Below, piece by piece: positions 31,660 to 42,090 of a DNA stretch of 64,000 nt. Within the stretch, counting starts at the first letter, position 1, and each line of letters opens with the position of its first letter. This DNA comes from a bacterium (lineage in GTDB: Bacteria > SM23-31). Made by a program: the position numbers and the translations under genes. The DNA is taken from positions 31,371-95,370 of the forward strand of contig JANQEH010000166.1 of NCBI GenBank assembly GCA_028278455.1. Direction: 5' to 3'. The notes beneath the pieces were generated by a model that made no database searches, had not been told where the DNA came from, and saw only the letters and a list, made by a program, of their open reading frames with translations.

Positions 31660-34600
31660 ATGAGTTTTATAAGAATCGTAATCAGGAGAAAAACTCTCGT
31701 CAGCATGCTTTTTATCGGGCTGTCAATGCTGGGATACCTGTCCTACAAACAGCTCCCTATGGAACTGATGCCTAATGTCGAGTATCCTTATCTTATTGTC
31801 CGTGTCTCAGGTTCCGGTGAAATGGATCCTGAATATATCGAAGAGACAGCAGTAATCCCTGTTGAAGGTGTTATCGCTACCATGGAGAAAGTCAGCAGTA
31901 TCGAAGCAAGCATAAACAGAAGACGGGGTACGATCTATGTCTATTTCGATCAGGGTGCGGATATTGAATATACCTATCTGAAGCTTCAGGAAAAACTCTC
32001 CAGCCTGAGCACGGATATTACGGATGAATTTTCCATCAATGTAGATAAGGTAGATACTGAACGGCTTTCGAATACATTCATGAGGCTGCAGGTAAGGGGA
32101 AGCGGCGGACTGGAACGTGTCAGGGCGGTTATAGACAAATCCATCAGGAACGATCTTGAATACATCGAAGGTGTTGCCACGGTCGAGATAGTCGGCGGGC
32201 AGGAGAAGGTACTCGAGATCAGGCTGAATGATGAAGCAACTGAATCTTACGGAATCACGCCATCTAATATAAGTAATTTAATAAGAAGAAATAATAATGA
32301 CAGGACATTCGTCGGTTTTGCATATGAAAAAGACAGGCACTATTTTGTCAACGTAGTAGCAGAATATGAAAACGTTACCGATGTCGAGAATATTATTGTC
32401 GATCCCTCGGGCCCGGTATTCTTGAAGGATATGGCGGAGATATATTTCGGAGTCAAGGAGCAGGAATCTATTAGCAGGGTAAACGGGATGGATGCTGTTA
32501 CGATTCAGCTTGTGAGGGATGCAAATGTAAATCTTATTGAATTGTCCCAAGTCACGAGGGACATTATTGGTAAACTGAACAGGGATTTAAGATACCAGGA
32601 TGTAGAGATAGTAATCCAGACCGATGAAGCAGAGACGATGGAAGAGAATATGAATATCATTATGTTGCTGGCTCTCACAGGCGGATTGCTTGCGGTATTG
32701 ATACTATGGTTTTTCCTTAGAAATCTAAAACTGGTGATTACGGTTCTTTTTTCGATCCCGGTATCTCTGATGATAGCCTTTAATTTCTTCTATGCATTCG
32801 GTATTTCGCTTAACAGCCTTACGCTGATCGGATTAGTGCTTGCCATAGGAATGCTGCTGGATAACAGTATCGTCGTACTCGAGAACATTTACAGTAAGAT
32901 CTCGCTGAAACGGTCGAAGGAGGATTCCGTGGTCGAGGGTGTTACAGAGGTATGGAAGTCTATAACAGCGGCTACCCTGACGACTATTACTGTCTTTATT
33001 CCATTTATTTTCGCAAACGATCATCTTGTGAAAATGGTCGGATACAATATCGGGGTATCCATAATCTCCACACTATTTGTATCGCTTGTTGCCGCCTTAC
33101 TGCTGATTCCTATGATGTCTTACAGACTCATACATAAGAGACAGGAGGCCGGGAAGGGGACTTTTAATATTGTCTCGAGGAATAACAGAGTGGTCCAGGT
33201 ATATACACTTCTCCTGAAATCGGCTATCCGCAATCCGGTGAGTATAATCTCGGCCGTAGTTCTTCTGTTTTTTTTGAGTATTGGATTGTGTTTAAATCTT
33301 AGCATGGACGTCCCGTCTGAAGTTGAATTGAAACAATTCGATATTTATGCTATTATGCCGGGCGGAACGACACTTGAAAACTCGGACGAGATCACGTTTC
33401 AGATCGAGAACGAGATTCTCGATATTGAAGAAATTAAAGAGCGGGTGGCTACTATATATGAAGAGGAATCAAGCATAACTGTTATCCTTAAGGATGAATT
33501 TGAAGAATACAACGGCATGTCTGTAAACGAGATAAAGGACATGATAGAAGACAGGCTTAATAACTTCTCTGCTGCTGATGTAAGCCTTTCTGAACCATCA
33601 TCTAGCGCGAGATTCGGCCAGGGCATGGGCAGGAAGTCCACTGCAAGTCTCGAAAGGATGTTTGGAATAGGTTCTCAACAGGAGAAAATTGTACTAAAGG
33701 GAGATGAATTTGAGCTGCTAAAAAAAGTTGCAGCCGATATAGAATACTACATGAATGATTTTGAAACTATAAGCTCTGTTAGAGCCAATGTTTCGGAAAG
33801 TCAGCCGGAAATCCATCTTCTCCTTGATAACAGAATTCTGAATATCAATAATGTCACACTCAATTCCATCAGTACTGAACTGAATTCATTTCAGACGGAA
33901 GTTTCTTCAGGTGCTATTATGAAACTCGGTACAGAGGAGTACGAGATCAATATAAAGAATGAATCTCTGGAAGAAGAGAGATCATTCGAAGACCTGCAGA
34001 GACTCAGGATCCCCGATCAGTCCGAGGAGGAACATGAGCTTGACCAGCTTGGTGATCTTGTATATTCTTACGGTCTGACTGGAGTAAACAGGCTTGATCA
34101 GAACAAGCAGATAGAGATCACATACAGTTTCGCGCAGGATATTAACGAATCCAAGGAACTGCTCGAGGCCTCGAGACAGGATATATCAGACCTGCTTGCA
34201 TCGCTGAATATACCAGCAGGTATATACGTGGAGATCGTCCTGGATGAATCAGAGTTCGACGAATTCTATTTTCTGATCACCCTGGCGTTCTTGCTGATCT
34301 TTATGATCCTCGCATCCGTATTCGAAACGATAACAGCACCTGTTGTAATGATGTTCACAATCCCGCTTGCTACGATCGGTTCGCTGTGGGCGCTGATCTT
34401 TACAGGTAATTCACTGTTCAATATAAATTCACTACTTGGTTTCCTGATACTTCTAGGGGTGGTCGTAAATAACGGTATTATTTTCATTGACTATACAAAC
34501 CTGTTGAGAAGAAAAGGCTGCAACAGGTTCAGGGCACTCCTGACCGCAGGAAAAAACCGGCTGCGTCCTATTATGATAACTGCGATAACCACGATCGTCG

Positions 34601-36399
34601 CTATGCTGCCCCTGGCGATGGGCGATTCTGAATACGTCTCACAGATCGGGGCATCATTTGCGATCACCGTGATCGGCGGGCTCTCGGTTGGCACTCTTTT
34701 CACACTCGTGTTCATACCTACAGTATACTCGGGACTGGAATCGTTCCTTTTTTGGTTTAGCAGAATAAACATCAGGATCAAAATATTACAGACTGTAGTT
34801 ATGCTGGTTTCAGGACTTATGATCTATAATTATGTAGATGATATTCTCTGGCAGTTCGCATATTTCTGTATCGTATTAATATCGATTCCCGGATTAACAT
34901 GGTTTGTCCAGGGCAGCCTGAGATATGCGCAGGCAGATTACATCAGCAGGAAAGAAACACTTTCCATAAATATCCGCAGAATGGTGAAGATATACGGAGC
35001 GAAGAGCCGTTTCAGAAGAGAATGGGACAAAGGTTCGAGGATTACAGGGAATATTAAAAAACATGAAGATGAGATTAAAAAACCGTCACTGGATCACATT
35101 GCCTGGCAGCTGCCGATTCTCGGATTCCTTGTCTATTTCGTTTATTTCTACCTTCAGTCCCAGGTCTGGTTTTTTATAATGTCCTTTGTTGTATATTTTC
35201 TGGGTATGATAATGATCAAACCTGTGAGAGAATTTTTTGAATATAAGTCCATTCAGAATAGTAAGAAATCTTACCACAGATTCGGAATAGCTATCAGTTC
35301 TCTTTTTCTAACCGGTTTTCCAGTATTCAGCATGTACATTTTTGATCTTGAAGGTTTTACAAGACCGATTATCTCGCTGATCGGAACCCTCTGGTATGTC
35401 TCGCTTGTACTGTATGGCCTTTCCGCAAAATTCTCTGCCCTTACGATTGAGGAATTGAATTTAAGAAATATAATATACAAGTTCATTTACAGGTACTTCA
35501 GCAAGGCTCCTTTGTTAAGCGCGAAGGATATGACTTTTCATGCATTGAAGGGTGTAACTATCGATATACAGAGCGGGATGTTCGGTTTGCTAGGTCCCAA
35601 CGGCGCCGGAAAGACAACGCTGATGAGAATTATTTGCGGTATTCTCGAAGAAAGCAGGGGAACGATCAGGATAAATGATATAAGCCTTAGAGACAAAAGG
35701 GAAGAGCTCCAGGGACTGATAGGGTATCTTCCCCAGGAATTCGGGTGTTATGATAACCTTACCGCATATGAATTCCTTGATTATATAGCAATTCTGAAAA
35801 ATGTAACAAATTCCAAACAGCGTAAACAGATCATTAACTATGCTTTGAAGGCAGTGCATTTGGAAGACTCAATGAATAATAAGGTCGGTAGTTTTTCCGG
35901 TGGTATGAAACAGCGTGTCGGGATTGCTATGACACTGCTTCATCTCCCAAGGATCCTCGTAGTCGACGAGCCGACCGCAGGACTCGATCCCAAGGAAAGG
36001 ATCAAATTCAGGAACCTTCTGGTAGAGCTGAGCAGGGACAGGATTGTAATCTTTTCGACACATATTATCGAGGATATTTCGAGCACCTGTAACAAGGTTG
36101 CAGTGCTTGACAGGGGTGAGCTATATTATACCGGAGATCCGCAGAAGATGTCGGAATCAGCCGAAGGGAAAGTCTGGCAGATCTATGCAGCACAGGATGA
36201 ATTTGATGAGCTTCAGGAGAAATTATGGATTGTGCATCATAGCAGATCGGGAGATAAGATAAGAATCAGGTGCCTTGCCGATAAGAAACCCTCTGAGCAG
36301 GCTGCAAACGTCAAACCTACACTGGAAGATGCATATTTATGGATGCTTGGAAGGAAAAATGGAAATACTATTATCCCTGAAGGGTCAAGAAAGGAATAA
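31660..36399 (+). CDS. RND permease fused through extra TM helices to a C-terminal ABC ATPase (single 1579-aa ORF)
   Basis: RND signatures (GMLLDNSIVVLENIYSK; GVVVNNGIIFIDYTNLLRRKG), about six further TM helices (34.76-35.51 kb), then complete NBD: GPNGAGKTTLM, FSGGMKQRVGIA, ILVVDEPTAGLDPKE, STHIIED. Confidence 0.93.
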   Translation: MSFIRIVIRRKTLVSMLFIGLSMLGYLSYKQLPMELMPNVEYPYLIVRVSGSGEMDPEYIEETAVIPVEGVIATMEKVSSIEASINRRRGTIYVYFDQGADIEYTYLKLQEKLSSLSTDITDEFSINVDKVDTERLSNTFMRLQVRGSGGLERVRAVIDKSIRNDLEYIEGVATVEIVGGQEKVLEIRLNDEATESYGITPSNISNLIRRNNNDRTFVGFAYEKDRHYFVNVVAEYENVTDVENIIVDPSGPVFLKDMAEIYFGVKEQESISRVNGMDAVTIQLVRDANVNLIELSQVTRDIIGKLNRDLRYQDVEIVIQTDEAETMEENMNIIMLLALTGGLLAVLILWFFLRNLKLVITVLFSIPVSLMIAFNFFYAFGISLNSLTLIGLVLAIGMLLDNSIVVLENIYSKISLKRSKEDSVVEGVTEVWKSITAATLTTITVFIPFIFANDHLVKMVGYNIGVSIISTLFVSLVAALLLIPMMSYRLIHKRQEAGKGTFNIVSRNNRVVQVYTLLLKSAIRNPVSIISAVVLLFFLSIGLCLNLSMDVPSEVELKQFDIYAIMPGGTTLENSDEITFQIENEILDIEEIKERVATIYEEESSITVILKDEFEEYNGMSVNEIKDMIEDRLNNFSAADVSLSEPSSSARFGQGMGRKSTASLERMFGIGSQQEKIVLKGDEFELLKKVAADIEYYMNDFETISSVRANVSESQPEIHLLLDNRILNINNVTLNSISTELNSFQTEVSSGAIMKLGTEEYEINIKNESLEEERSFEDLQRLRIPDQSEEEHELDQLGDLVYSYGLTGVNRLDQNKQIEITYSFAQDINESKELLEASRQDISDLLASLNIPAGIYVEIVLDESEFDEFYFLITLAFLLIFMILASVFETITAPVVMMFTIPLATIGSLWALIFTGNSLFNINSLLGFLILLGVVVNNGIIFIDYTNLLRRKGCNRFRALLTAGKNRLRPIMITAITTIVAMLPLAMGDSEYVSQIGASFAITVIGGLSVGTLFTLVFIPTVYSGLESFLFWFSRINIRIKILQTVVMLVSGLMIYNYVDDILWQFAYFCIVLISIPGLTWFVQGSLRYAQADYISRKETLSINIRRMVKIYGAKSRFRREWDKGSRITGNIKKHEDEIKKPSLDHIAWQLPILGFLVYFVYFYLQSQVWFFIMSFVVYFLGMIMIKPVREFFEYKSIQNSKKSYHRFGIAISSLFLTGFPVFSMYIFDLEGFTRPIISLIGTLWYVSLVLYGLSAKFSALTIEELNLRNIIYKFIYRYFSKAPLLSAKDMTFHALKGVTIDIQSGMFGLLGPNGAGKTTLMRIICGILEESRGTIRINDISLRDKREELQGLIGYLPQEFGCYDNLTAYEFLDYIAILKNVTNSKQRKQIINYALKAVHLEDSMNNKVGSFSGGMKQRVGIAMTLLHLPRILVVDEPTAGLDPKERIKFRNLLVELSRDRIVIFSTHIIEDISSTCNKVAVLDRGELYYTGDPQKMSESAEGKVWQIYAAQDEFDELQEKLWIVHHSRSGDKIRIRCLADKKPSEQAANVKPTLEDAYLWMLGRKNGNTIIPEGSRKE

Positions 36400-36407
36400 A
36401 TGGAATA

Positions 36408-37136
36408 ATGAACATTCTAAAGAAAATAATCGATTACCTGGTGTTTCATGCAAGGCTAACGGGATATAACCTGAAGATTATCTTTGCGAACAAGTTCATA
36501 TATTTTGCAGCTTCTTCTTTTGTCGTTTATCTTGCTATTACATTGATCCTTTTTTTCAGTTCTGATATGCAGCTTGCCGAAGCGCAGATATTCTGGACAC
36601 TTCTCGTACCCGGTATCCTGATAGTTTTCTACCCCGTGGCATATAATATCCAGAACGACGTAGATAAGAGGATGATCGATATCCTATTCGGAATACCGAA
36701 TTACCGTTTCAAGATCTGGCTGTTCAAGCTATTCATTATGTTTATTATAGCATTCGGAATTCTGCTGATACTGAGTCTGCTAAGCTCATTCGCGGTTGTT
36801 GATATACCAGTTATCGGGATGGCAATCCAAGTGCTTATTCCGGTGATCTTTGTAAGTTCCATCATCTTCATGATCTCCACTATCGTTGGAGACGGTAACG
36901 GGACTGCAGTGATAACACTAATAATCGGAACTGGTTTGCTGGGCGGGCGTGAATTCATTCAAAGCCATCCGAGGTGGGATATTTTTCTCAATCCGTACTC
37001 TCTGCCGGCTGACATCAACGAGTTGGTCTGGGAAGGGATCATCACGGGTAACAGGGTATACCTCATCATACTGAGTCTCTTCGCAATATTGTTCGGTCTC
37101 CTCAACCTCCAGAAAAGAGAAAGGTTTTTGTATTAA
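36408..37136 (+). CDS. ABC-2-type membrane permease
   Basis: Six-TM protein with NIQNDVDKRMIDILFGIPNYRFKIWLFKL; immediately downstream of the RND-ABC fusion. Confidence 0.75.
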   Translation: MNILKKIIDYLVFHARLTGYNLKIIFANKFIYFAASSFVVYLAITLILFFSSDMQLAEAQIFWTLLVPGILIVFYPVAYNIQNDVDKRMIDILFGIPNYRFKIWLFKLFIMFIIAFGILLILSLLSSFAVVDIPVIGMAIQVLIPVIFVSSIIFMISTIVGDGNGTAVITLIIGTGLLGGREFIQSHPRWDIFLNPYSLPADINELVWEGIITGNRVYLIILSLFAILFGLLNLQKRERFLY

Positions 37137-37582
37137 AGGGATTGTTCGTATTAAACCTGTCCTTGTAATCCTTAAGACAGACTTGATCACTTTAACAATT
37201 TGTGCGTATTCAATAAGATGGAACATAAAAGACGCCGGTTCCCCGACAGTAGTACACAGGGACGACAGAGTGGAGGCTGATAGGGGATGCATGGTAGATC
37301 TGCATTCAGGGGTGCAGATCATGAGCAAAGATCATTCTCTTATATAAGTCTTCATCATTATTCCCCCTTTTCTTAGGGAGATCAGGGGATTGTGAATTAT
37401 AGTACATAACATCAATTGGTAATTTAAAGAAACACTGGATTCCTCCTTCCTGGGGAGGGACGGGAATAACAGTATTGAAATTTCTTATTAACAGCCGTCA
37501 TTTACAGTAAAAATTAAAGAAATTTTCAAAAATTAATATTATATTATATAGTTTATGTTTGAATGTATCTCAGTAGAGAACT

Positions 37583-38590
37583 ATGTCCGAGAAGAAATCC
37601 GGTAAAACCGGTTCAACAAAATTACGCATAGCAGTGAGTATCCTGATATTTGCTGCGTTCGTAATTTGGTTTGAGATTGAATTCGGATGGGGGAATGTTT
37701 TTCGACAGTTCTCGGATTTTTCCCCTGCAAGAATAGCTGGACTGACGATGCTCGTATTCATAAGCTATATTCTAAGAACAGTCAGGATCTACGATTATAT
37801 GATCACCGGACTCAAAGGGGGTTTCCTGCTGACTACGCGGCTTGTGCTGCTGCATAATTTCTTTAACAATCTTCTTCCGATGAGGACGGGGGAGGCAGCA
37901 TTCCCGTTGCTTATGAAGCGATACTTTTCGATTAAAGTTACAGAATCCGTGTCCGTATTATTCTGGTTGAGACTCCTTGACCTTCATTTTCTCGCAGTCG
38001 CAGCTTTCGTAATCCTTTTCGGAGAATTCTATACCACGGTACCGGGAATATTAATCCTTGCTGCTATTATTTCGGCACCCATATTCGTATATGTGTTCCG
38101 TACAAAACTGGATACGTCGATCGATGAGAAAGGATCGTTGCTGAAACAGATTCTCGGAAAAATTGCCATGGGACTGCCTGACAGTATTCCCCGGCTGCTG
38201 AGAAGCTGGTTCTGGACGGTAATAAACTGGTCTCTGAAACTGACAGCATATGCTGTTATCATTATAACAGTAATGGATATAAACTTTTTCAGCGCTGTAT
38301 TTGCCAGCATTATTGGTGATCTCAGCAGTATACTTCCAATACATGGATTTGCAGGAACGGCTACATATGAAGGCGGAGTGGTCCTTGGTCTGAAATATTT
38401 CAATATTGCGTTTGAACCGGCGCTGAATGCTGCTGTTGTATTGCATATATTTTTCCTTGCCTGCTCATTTATCGGGGCATGCGCAGGGTATCTGATATAT
38501 CCGAAAAGCAAACTGAATAAAACCGGTCAAAATAATGCTGTCCCGGGGATCGCCGGTATGGAAAGCAACAGTCCGGAATATGAATCATAA
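37583..38590 (+). CDS. Lysylphosphatidylglycerol synthase TM-like / UPF0104 flippase-like membrane protein
   Basis: Multi-TM protein with LLHNFFNNLLPMRTGEAAFPLLMKRYF and GFAGTATYEGGVV. Confidence 0.75.
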   Translation: MSEKKSGKTGSTKLRIAVSILIFAAFVIWFEIEFGWGNVFRQFSDFSPARIAGLTMLVFISYILRTVRIYDYMITGLKGGFLLTTRLVLLHNFFNNLLPMRTGEAAFPLLMKRYFSIKVTESVSVLFWLRLLDLHFLAVAAFVILFGEFYTTVPGILILAAIISAPIFVYVFRTKLDTSIDEKGSLLKQILGKIAMGLPDSIPRLLRSWFWTVINWSLKLTAYAVIIITVMDINFFSAVFASIIGDLSSILPIHGFAGTATYEGGVVLGLKYFNIAFEPALNAAVVLHIFFLACSFIGACAGYLIYPKSKLNKTGQNNAVPGIAGMESNSPEYES

Positions 38591-39584
38591 GCCTATGAAC
38601 AAGGATAAAAGATCACTTTCAATTGTTATCCCGCTCTACAATGAAAAAGACAATGTGGAGCCTATGATCGAGGCCGTACACACTGCGGTGAATAAATACA
38701 CAGCATCGTGGGAATTGATAGTTGTTGACGACGGCAGTGTCGACGGTACACCTGAGAAGGTGAAATCGGTGCTGGAGACCTGTGGCCAGAATGTTAAGCT
38801 GGTTTCTCTGCACAGGAATTACGGGCAGACAGCGGCTTTACAGGCAGGGATCGATACGGCTAAAAACGAGATCATAGCGACTCTCGACGGAGACCTGCAG
38901 AATGATCCCGGAGATATAGAAAGACTGATTGACCGTCTTGAACGGGATAACCTCGATCTGATCGTTGGATGGAGAAAGGACAGAAAGGATAAGCTCCTGC
39001 TCAGGAAGATCCCCTCATGGATCGCCAATTTCATTATCGGCAGGGTAACCGGAGTTAAATTGCATGATTACGGGTGCGGATTGAAAGTGTACAGAGCTGA
39101 GATCATAAAAAACGTAAGGCTGTACGGGGAGATGCACAGGTTCATTCCTGCATGGTCTACACTCAGCACATCACCATATAAGATAGCTGAGGAAGTGGTT
39201 ACTCACCATCCGAGGAAGTTCGGAAAATCAAAATACGGATTATCACGGACCTTCCGTGTACTTTTCGATCTGCTGTCGGTTTTCTTCTTTATGAATTTCA
39301 GGGCTAAACCGGGTTACTTCTTCGGTACGATCGGACTTGGATTCGGTTCGGTTGGGAGTCTGATCCTTTTCTATTTGTCATACGTCAAATTCTTTCTTGG
39401 GGAGGACATAGGAACAAGACCGCTTTTACTGGTGGGTGTGGTGTTTGTTATAGCATCGATCCAGCTTCTGACTACCGGTGTTCTTGCGGAATTCCTCTCG
39501 AGGACTTATTTCGAATCTGCTAATGTCAAATCGTATGTTGTCGGAGAGATAAAAGAGGGTGGTTCAGGAAAGAAGAATAAATAG
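38580..39584 (+). CDS. Family 2 glycosyltransferase, DPM1/ArnC-like with C-terminal TM helices
   Basis: LSIVIPLYNEKDNVEPM...VVDDGSVDGTPE...LDGDLQNDPGDI, two C-terminal TM helices; overlaps upstream gene. Confidence 0.9.
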   Translation: MNHKPMNKDKRSLSIVIPLYNEKDNVEPMIEAVHTAVNKYTASWELIVVDDGSVDGTPEKVKSVLETCGQNVKLVSLHRNYGQTAALQAGIDTAKNEIIATLDGDLQNDPGDIERLIDRLERDNLDLIVGWRKDRKDKLLLRKIPSWIANFIIGRVTGVKLHDYGCGLKVYRAEIIKNVRLYGEMHRFIPAWSTLSTSPYKIAEEVVTHHPRKFGKSKYGLSRTFRVLFDLLSVFFFMNFRAKPGYFFGTIGLGFGSVGSLILFYLSYVKFFLGEDIGTRPLLLVGVVFVIASIQLLTTGVLAEFLSRTYFESANVKSYVVGEIKEGGSGKKNK

Positions 39585-39638
39585 TAATTCGACGTATTCG
39601 TTTTGCTCACAGGTGATAAAAAGAATCTGCGTGCTGAG

Positions 39639-39680
39639 ATTTCTCGGCTTGCCCCTTGCAATCGGGGCTTCGCTCGAAAT
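39639..39680. repeat. Intergenic REP-like hairpin
   Basis: ATTTCTCGGCTTGCCCCTTGCAATCGGGGCTTCGCTCGAAAT: inner GCCCC/GGGGC stem and outer ATTTC/GAAAT pairing. Confidence 0.5.
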
Positions 39681-39737
39681 GACAATAATAATATATTGAA
39701 ACAATTAATTTTAATATTTCAATTATAAAGATTTTTA

Positions 39738-41285
39738 ATGAATACTGTTATAGATACACATAAGACAATTTTTATACTGCTTCTGGTTATCGGATTGAGT
39801 TTTTTCTACAGGCTTGGTGATGCCCCGCTATTCGACAGAGATGAAGGGGCATTCAGCGAAGCCACAAGAGAGATGACTCTAAACAAAGATTATATATCAA
39901 CCTTCCTGAACGGTGAACCGAGATACGATAAACCTATCCTTGTTTACTGGTTCCAGCTGGTCAGCGTACTCATATTCGGGATAAATGAATTTGCTTTCAG
40001 GTTTCCGTCAACTGTATTTGCAGGTTTATGGATTTTCACGATCTTTCTCTTCTGCAGGCAGCATTTCGACAACATAACATCGCTGATTGCTGGGATAATC
40101 GGTGCGACATCGATATGGACGATCATTATCGGAAGGGCGGCCACCGCGGATGCTCTGCTGAATCTTTTACTCGTTCTGACGATGTTCAGCCTTTTTACAT
40201 ATATCAAAACGGGCAGCAGAAAGTCATTATATCTGCTGTTTCTCTGGGCGGGCCTTGGTACACTAACCAAAGGCCCGGTCGCAATAGTTATACCTTTTTT
40301 CGTAGGACTCGTATATTATATTTCAAAGAAGCAGTGGAAACCATGGTTTAAGGCTGTTTTCGATCCGGCAGGGATCGTAATATTCTGCGTTGTTACACTG
40401 CCCTGGTATATTTTTCAGTACGTGAAAGAAGGGATGCCTTTTATTGAGGGATTCTTTTTTAAACACAATGTTGACAGATATATGTCTCCCATGGAAGGAC
40501 ATGCGGGATCAATAGTTTATTACCTTCTTTTTACATTTATTATTATAATACCGTACACTTCGATACTAATTAGGATAATTCCAAAAGTAAAATCGTTCAG
40601 GGAAGATGATTTGGACAGATTCCTGTGGATTTGGTTTTTCTTTGTGCTGATATTTTTTACGGCATCGGGAACAAAGCTGCCTCATTATCTCCTTTATGGA
40701 GCAACACCGCTATTCATTTTCATGGCAAAATACCGGAATATGATCAAAGCAAGGTTCGCGGGAATGATACCCGTATTTTTCCTGGGATTGATTGTACTTT
40801 TCCTTCCGGAAATTGTGGAGATTGTTATCCCGAATCTCAATGATGAGTTTTCAGCTGCAATGCTTAGTGAGGCAGGTGGAGCTTATAATCTGAGCTACCG
40901 GGTGATATGCATGCTGTCATTGGCTGCATTTACATATCTTGCCTTTACCCGAAAAATGGAAGTTTGGAAGAGTATTTTAATTGGGGGAGTTATAAATACC
41001 TTCATCATAGTCCATGTTCTGATGCAGGCAGTCGGTTATGTTATGCAGGCGCCGGTCAAGGAGGCTGCACTTTTTGCGAAACAGAATAATTATAAAGTAG
41101 TTGCATGGGATATCGATAATCCGAGTTTCAGTGTATACCTGATGGATATCACTCCGCTACGTAAACCTTCTGTGGGTGAGATAGTGTTTACAAAAACAAA
41201 GAATCTATCAAAACTTTCAGAGTATGAGATCATCTATGAGCGTGGAGGATTTGCTTTAGCACATGTTAAAGAAGACTCTAATTGA
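39738..41285 (+). CDS. ArnT/PMT-like membrane glycosyltransferase
   Basis: DAPLFDRDEGAFSEATREM N-terminal motif, ~12 TM helices, PRYDKPILVYWFQ, GLGTLTKGPVA. Confidence 0.88.
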   Translation: MNTVIDTHKTIFILLLVIGLSFFYRLGDAPLFDRDEGAFSEATREMTLNKDYISTFLNGEPRYDKPILVYWFQLVSVLIFGINEFAFRFPSTVFAGLWIFTIFLFCRQHFDNITSLIAGIIGATSIWTIIIGRAATADALLNLLLVLTMFSLFTYIKTGSRKSLYLLFLWAGLGTLTKGPVAIVIPFFVGLVYYISKKQWKPWFKAVFDPAGIVIFCVVTLPWYIFQYVKEGMPFIEGFFFKHNVDRYMSPMEGHAGSIVYYLLFTFIIIIPYTSILIRIIPKVKSFREDDLDRFLWIWFFFVLIFFTASGTKLPHYLLYGATPLFIFMAKYRNMIKARFAGMIPVFFLGLIVLFLPEIVEIVIPNLNDEFSAAMLSEAGGAYNLSYRVICMLSLAAFTYLAFTRKMEVWKSILIGGVINTFIIVHVLMQAVGYVMQAPVKEAALFAKQNNYKVVAWDIDNPSFSVYLMDITPLRKPSVGEIVFTKTKNLSKLSEYEIIYERGGFALAHVKEDSN

Positions 41286-42090
41286 ATTCCGCGATTCTGT
41301 TGACAATTGCAACTGGATATGGTTTCCTCCGCTGCTGTTCGCTCTGACGGGATTGATAATTTATCTATCTGACAGTAATTTGTTTTTCTTTCAGATTATC
41401 AATTCAGGCAGAAACCAATACCTCGAATTTTTTTGGGCAAATATCAATATACTTGGAGATGCCTTCTTTATAGTAGTTATACAACTGCTATGGATCAGGA
41501 GGCGACCTGAAATAGTCTGGTCGTCGGTCTTTGCGGCTTTTCCGGCATTCCTTATCTCTCACGGGATCAAGGTACTTTTATCGATTCCCAGACCAGCAGG
41601 TACACTACCTCAGGAGATGATAAATATTCTCGGGCCGGTATTTACTCAGAATTCCTTTCCATCCGGACATGCCACTACAGTTTTTACTGTGGCGGGTGTA
41701 TGGATATTGTGCACAGACTCGGTAAGTATAAAGTATATTTCCCTGTTCTCAGCATTCATGATAGGTTATTCGCGTATAGTTGCAGGGGTGCACTGGCCGG
41801 TTGATATCATGGGAGGCGCAATAATAGGTTGGATATCCGCATGCGCGGGTATAGTGATATATTCAAAATTTAGATGGAGCAGAAAAAGGTTATCAATCAA
41901 TATTCTTACAGTGCTCCTGATCGCAGCAGGCATTGTTCTCCTGTTTCAGTATGATACGGGTTTCGAACAGGCTGTAATCTTCCACAGGGTATTCGCCGGA
42001 GCATGCGTTATTACAGGAACGATTAGTCTAATGCTGAATTTCAGGAATAAAGAGTTAGATGCATGCAAAAAGAGTATTAACGTTCGATAA
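41263..42090 (+). CDS. PAP2-family membrane phosphatase
   Basis: KVLLSIPRPA, FPSGHATTVF, SRIVAGVHWPVDIMGG. Confidence 0.9.
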   Translation: MLKKTLIEFRDSVDNCNWIWFPPLLFALTGLIIYLSDSNLFFFQIINSGRNQYLEFFWANINILGDAFFIVVIQLLWIRRRPEIVWSSVFAAFPAFLISHGIKVLLSIPRPAGTLPQEMINILGPVFTQNSFPSGHATTVFTVAGVWILCTDSVSIKYISLFSAFMIGYSRIVAGVHWPVDIMGGAIIGWISACAGIVIYSKFRWSRKRLSINILTVLLIAAGIVLLFQYDTGFEQAVIFHRVFAGACVITGTISLMLNFRNKELDACKKSINVR

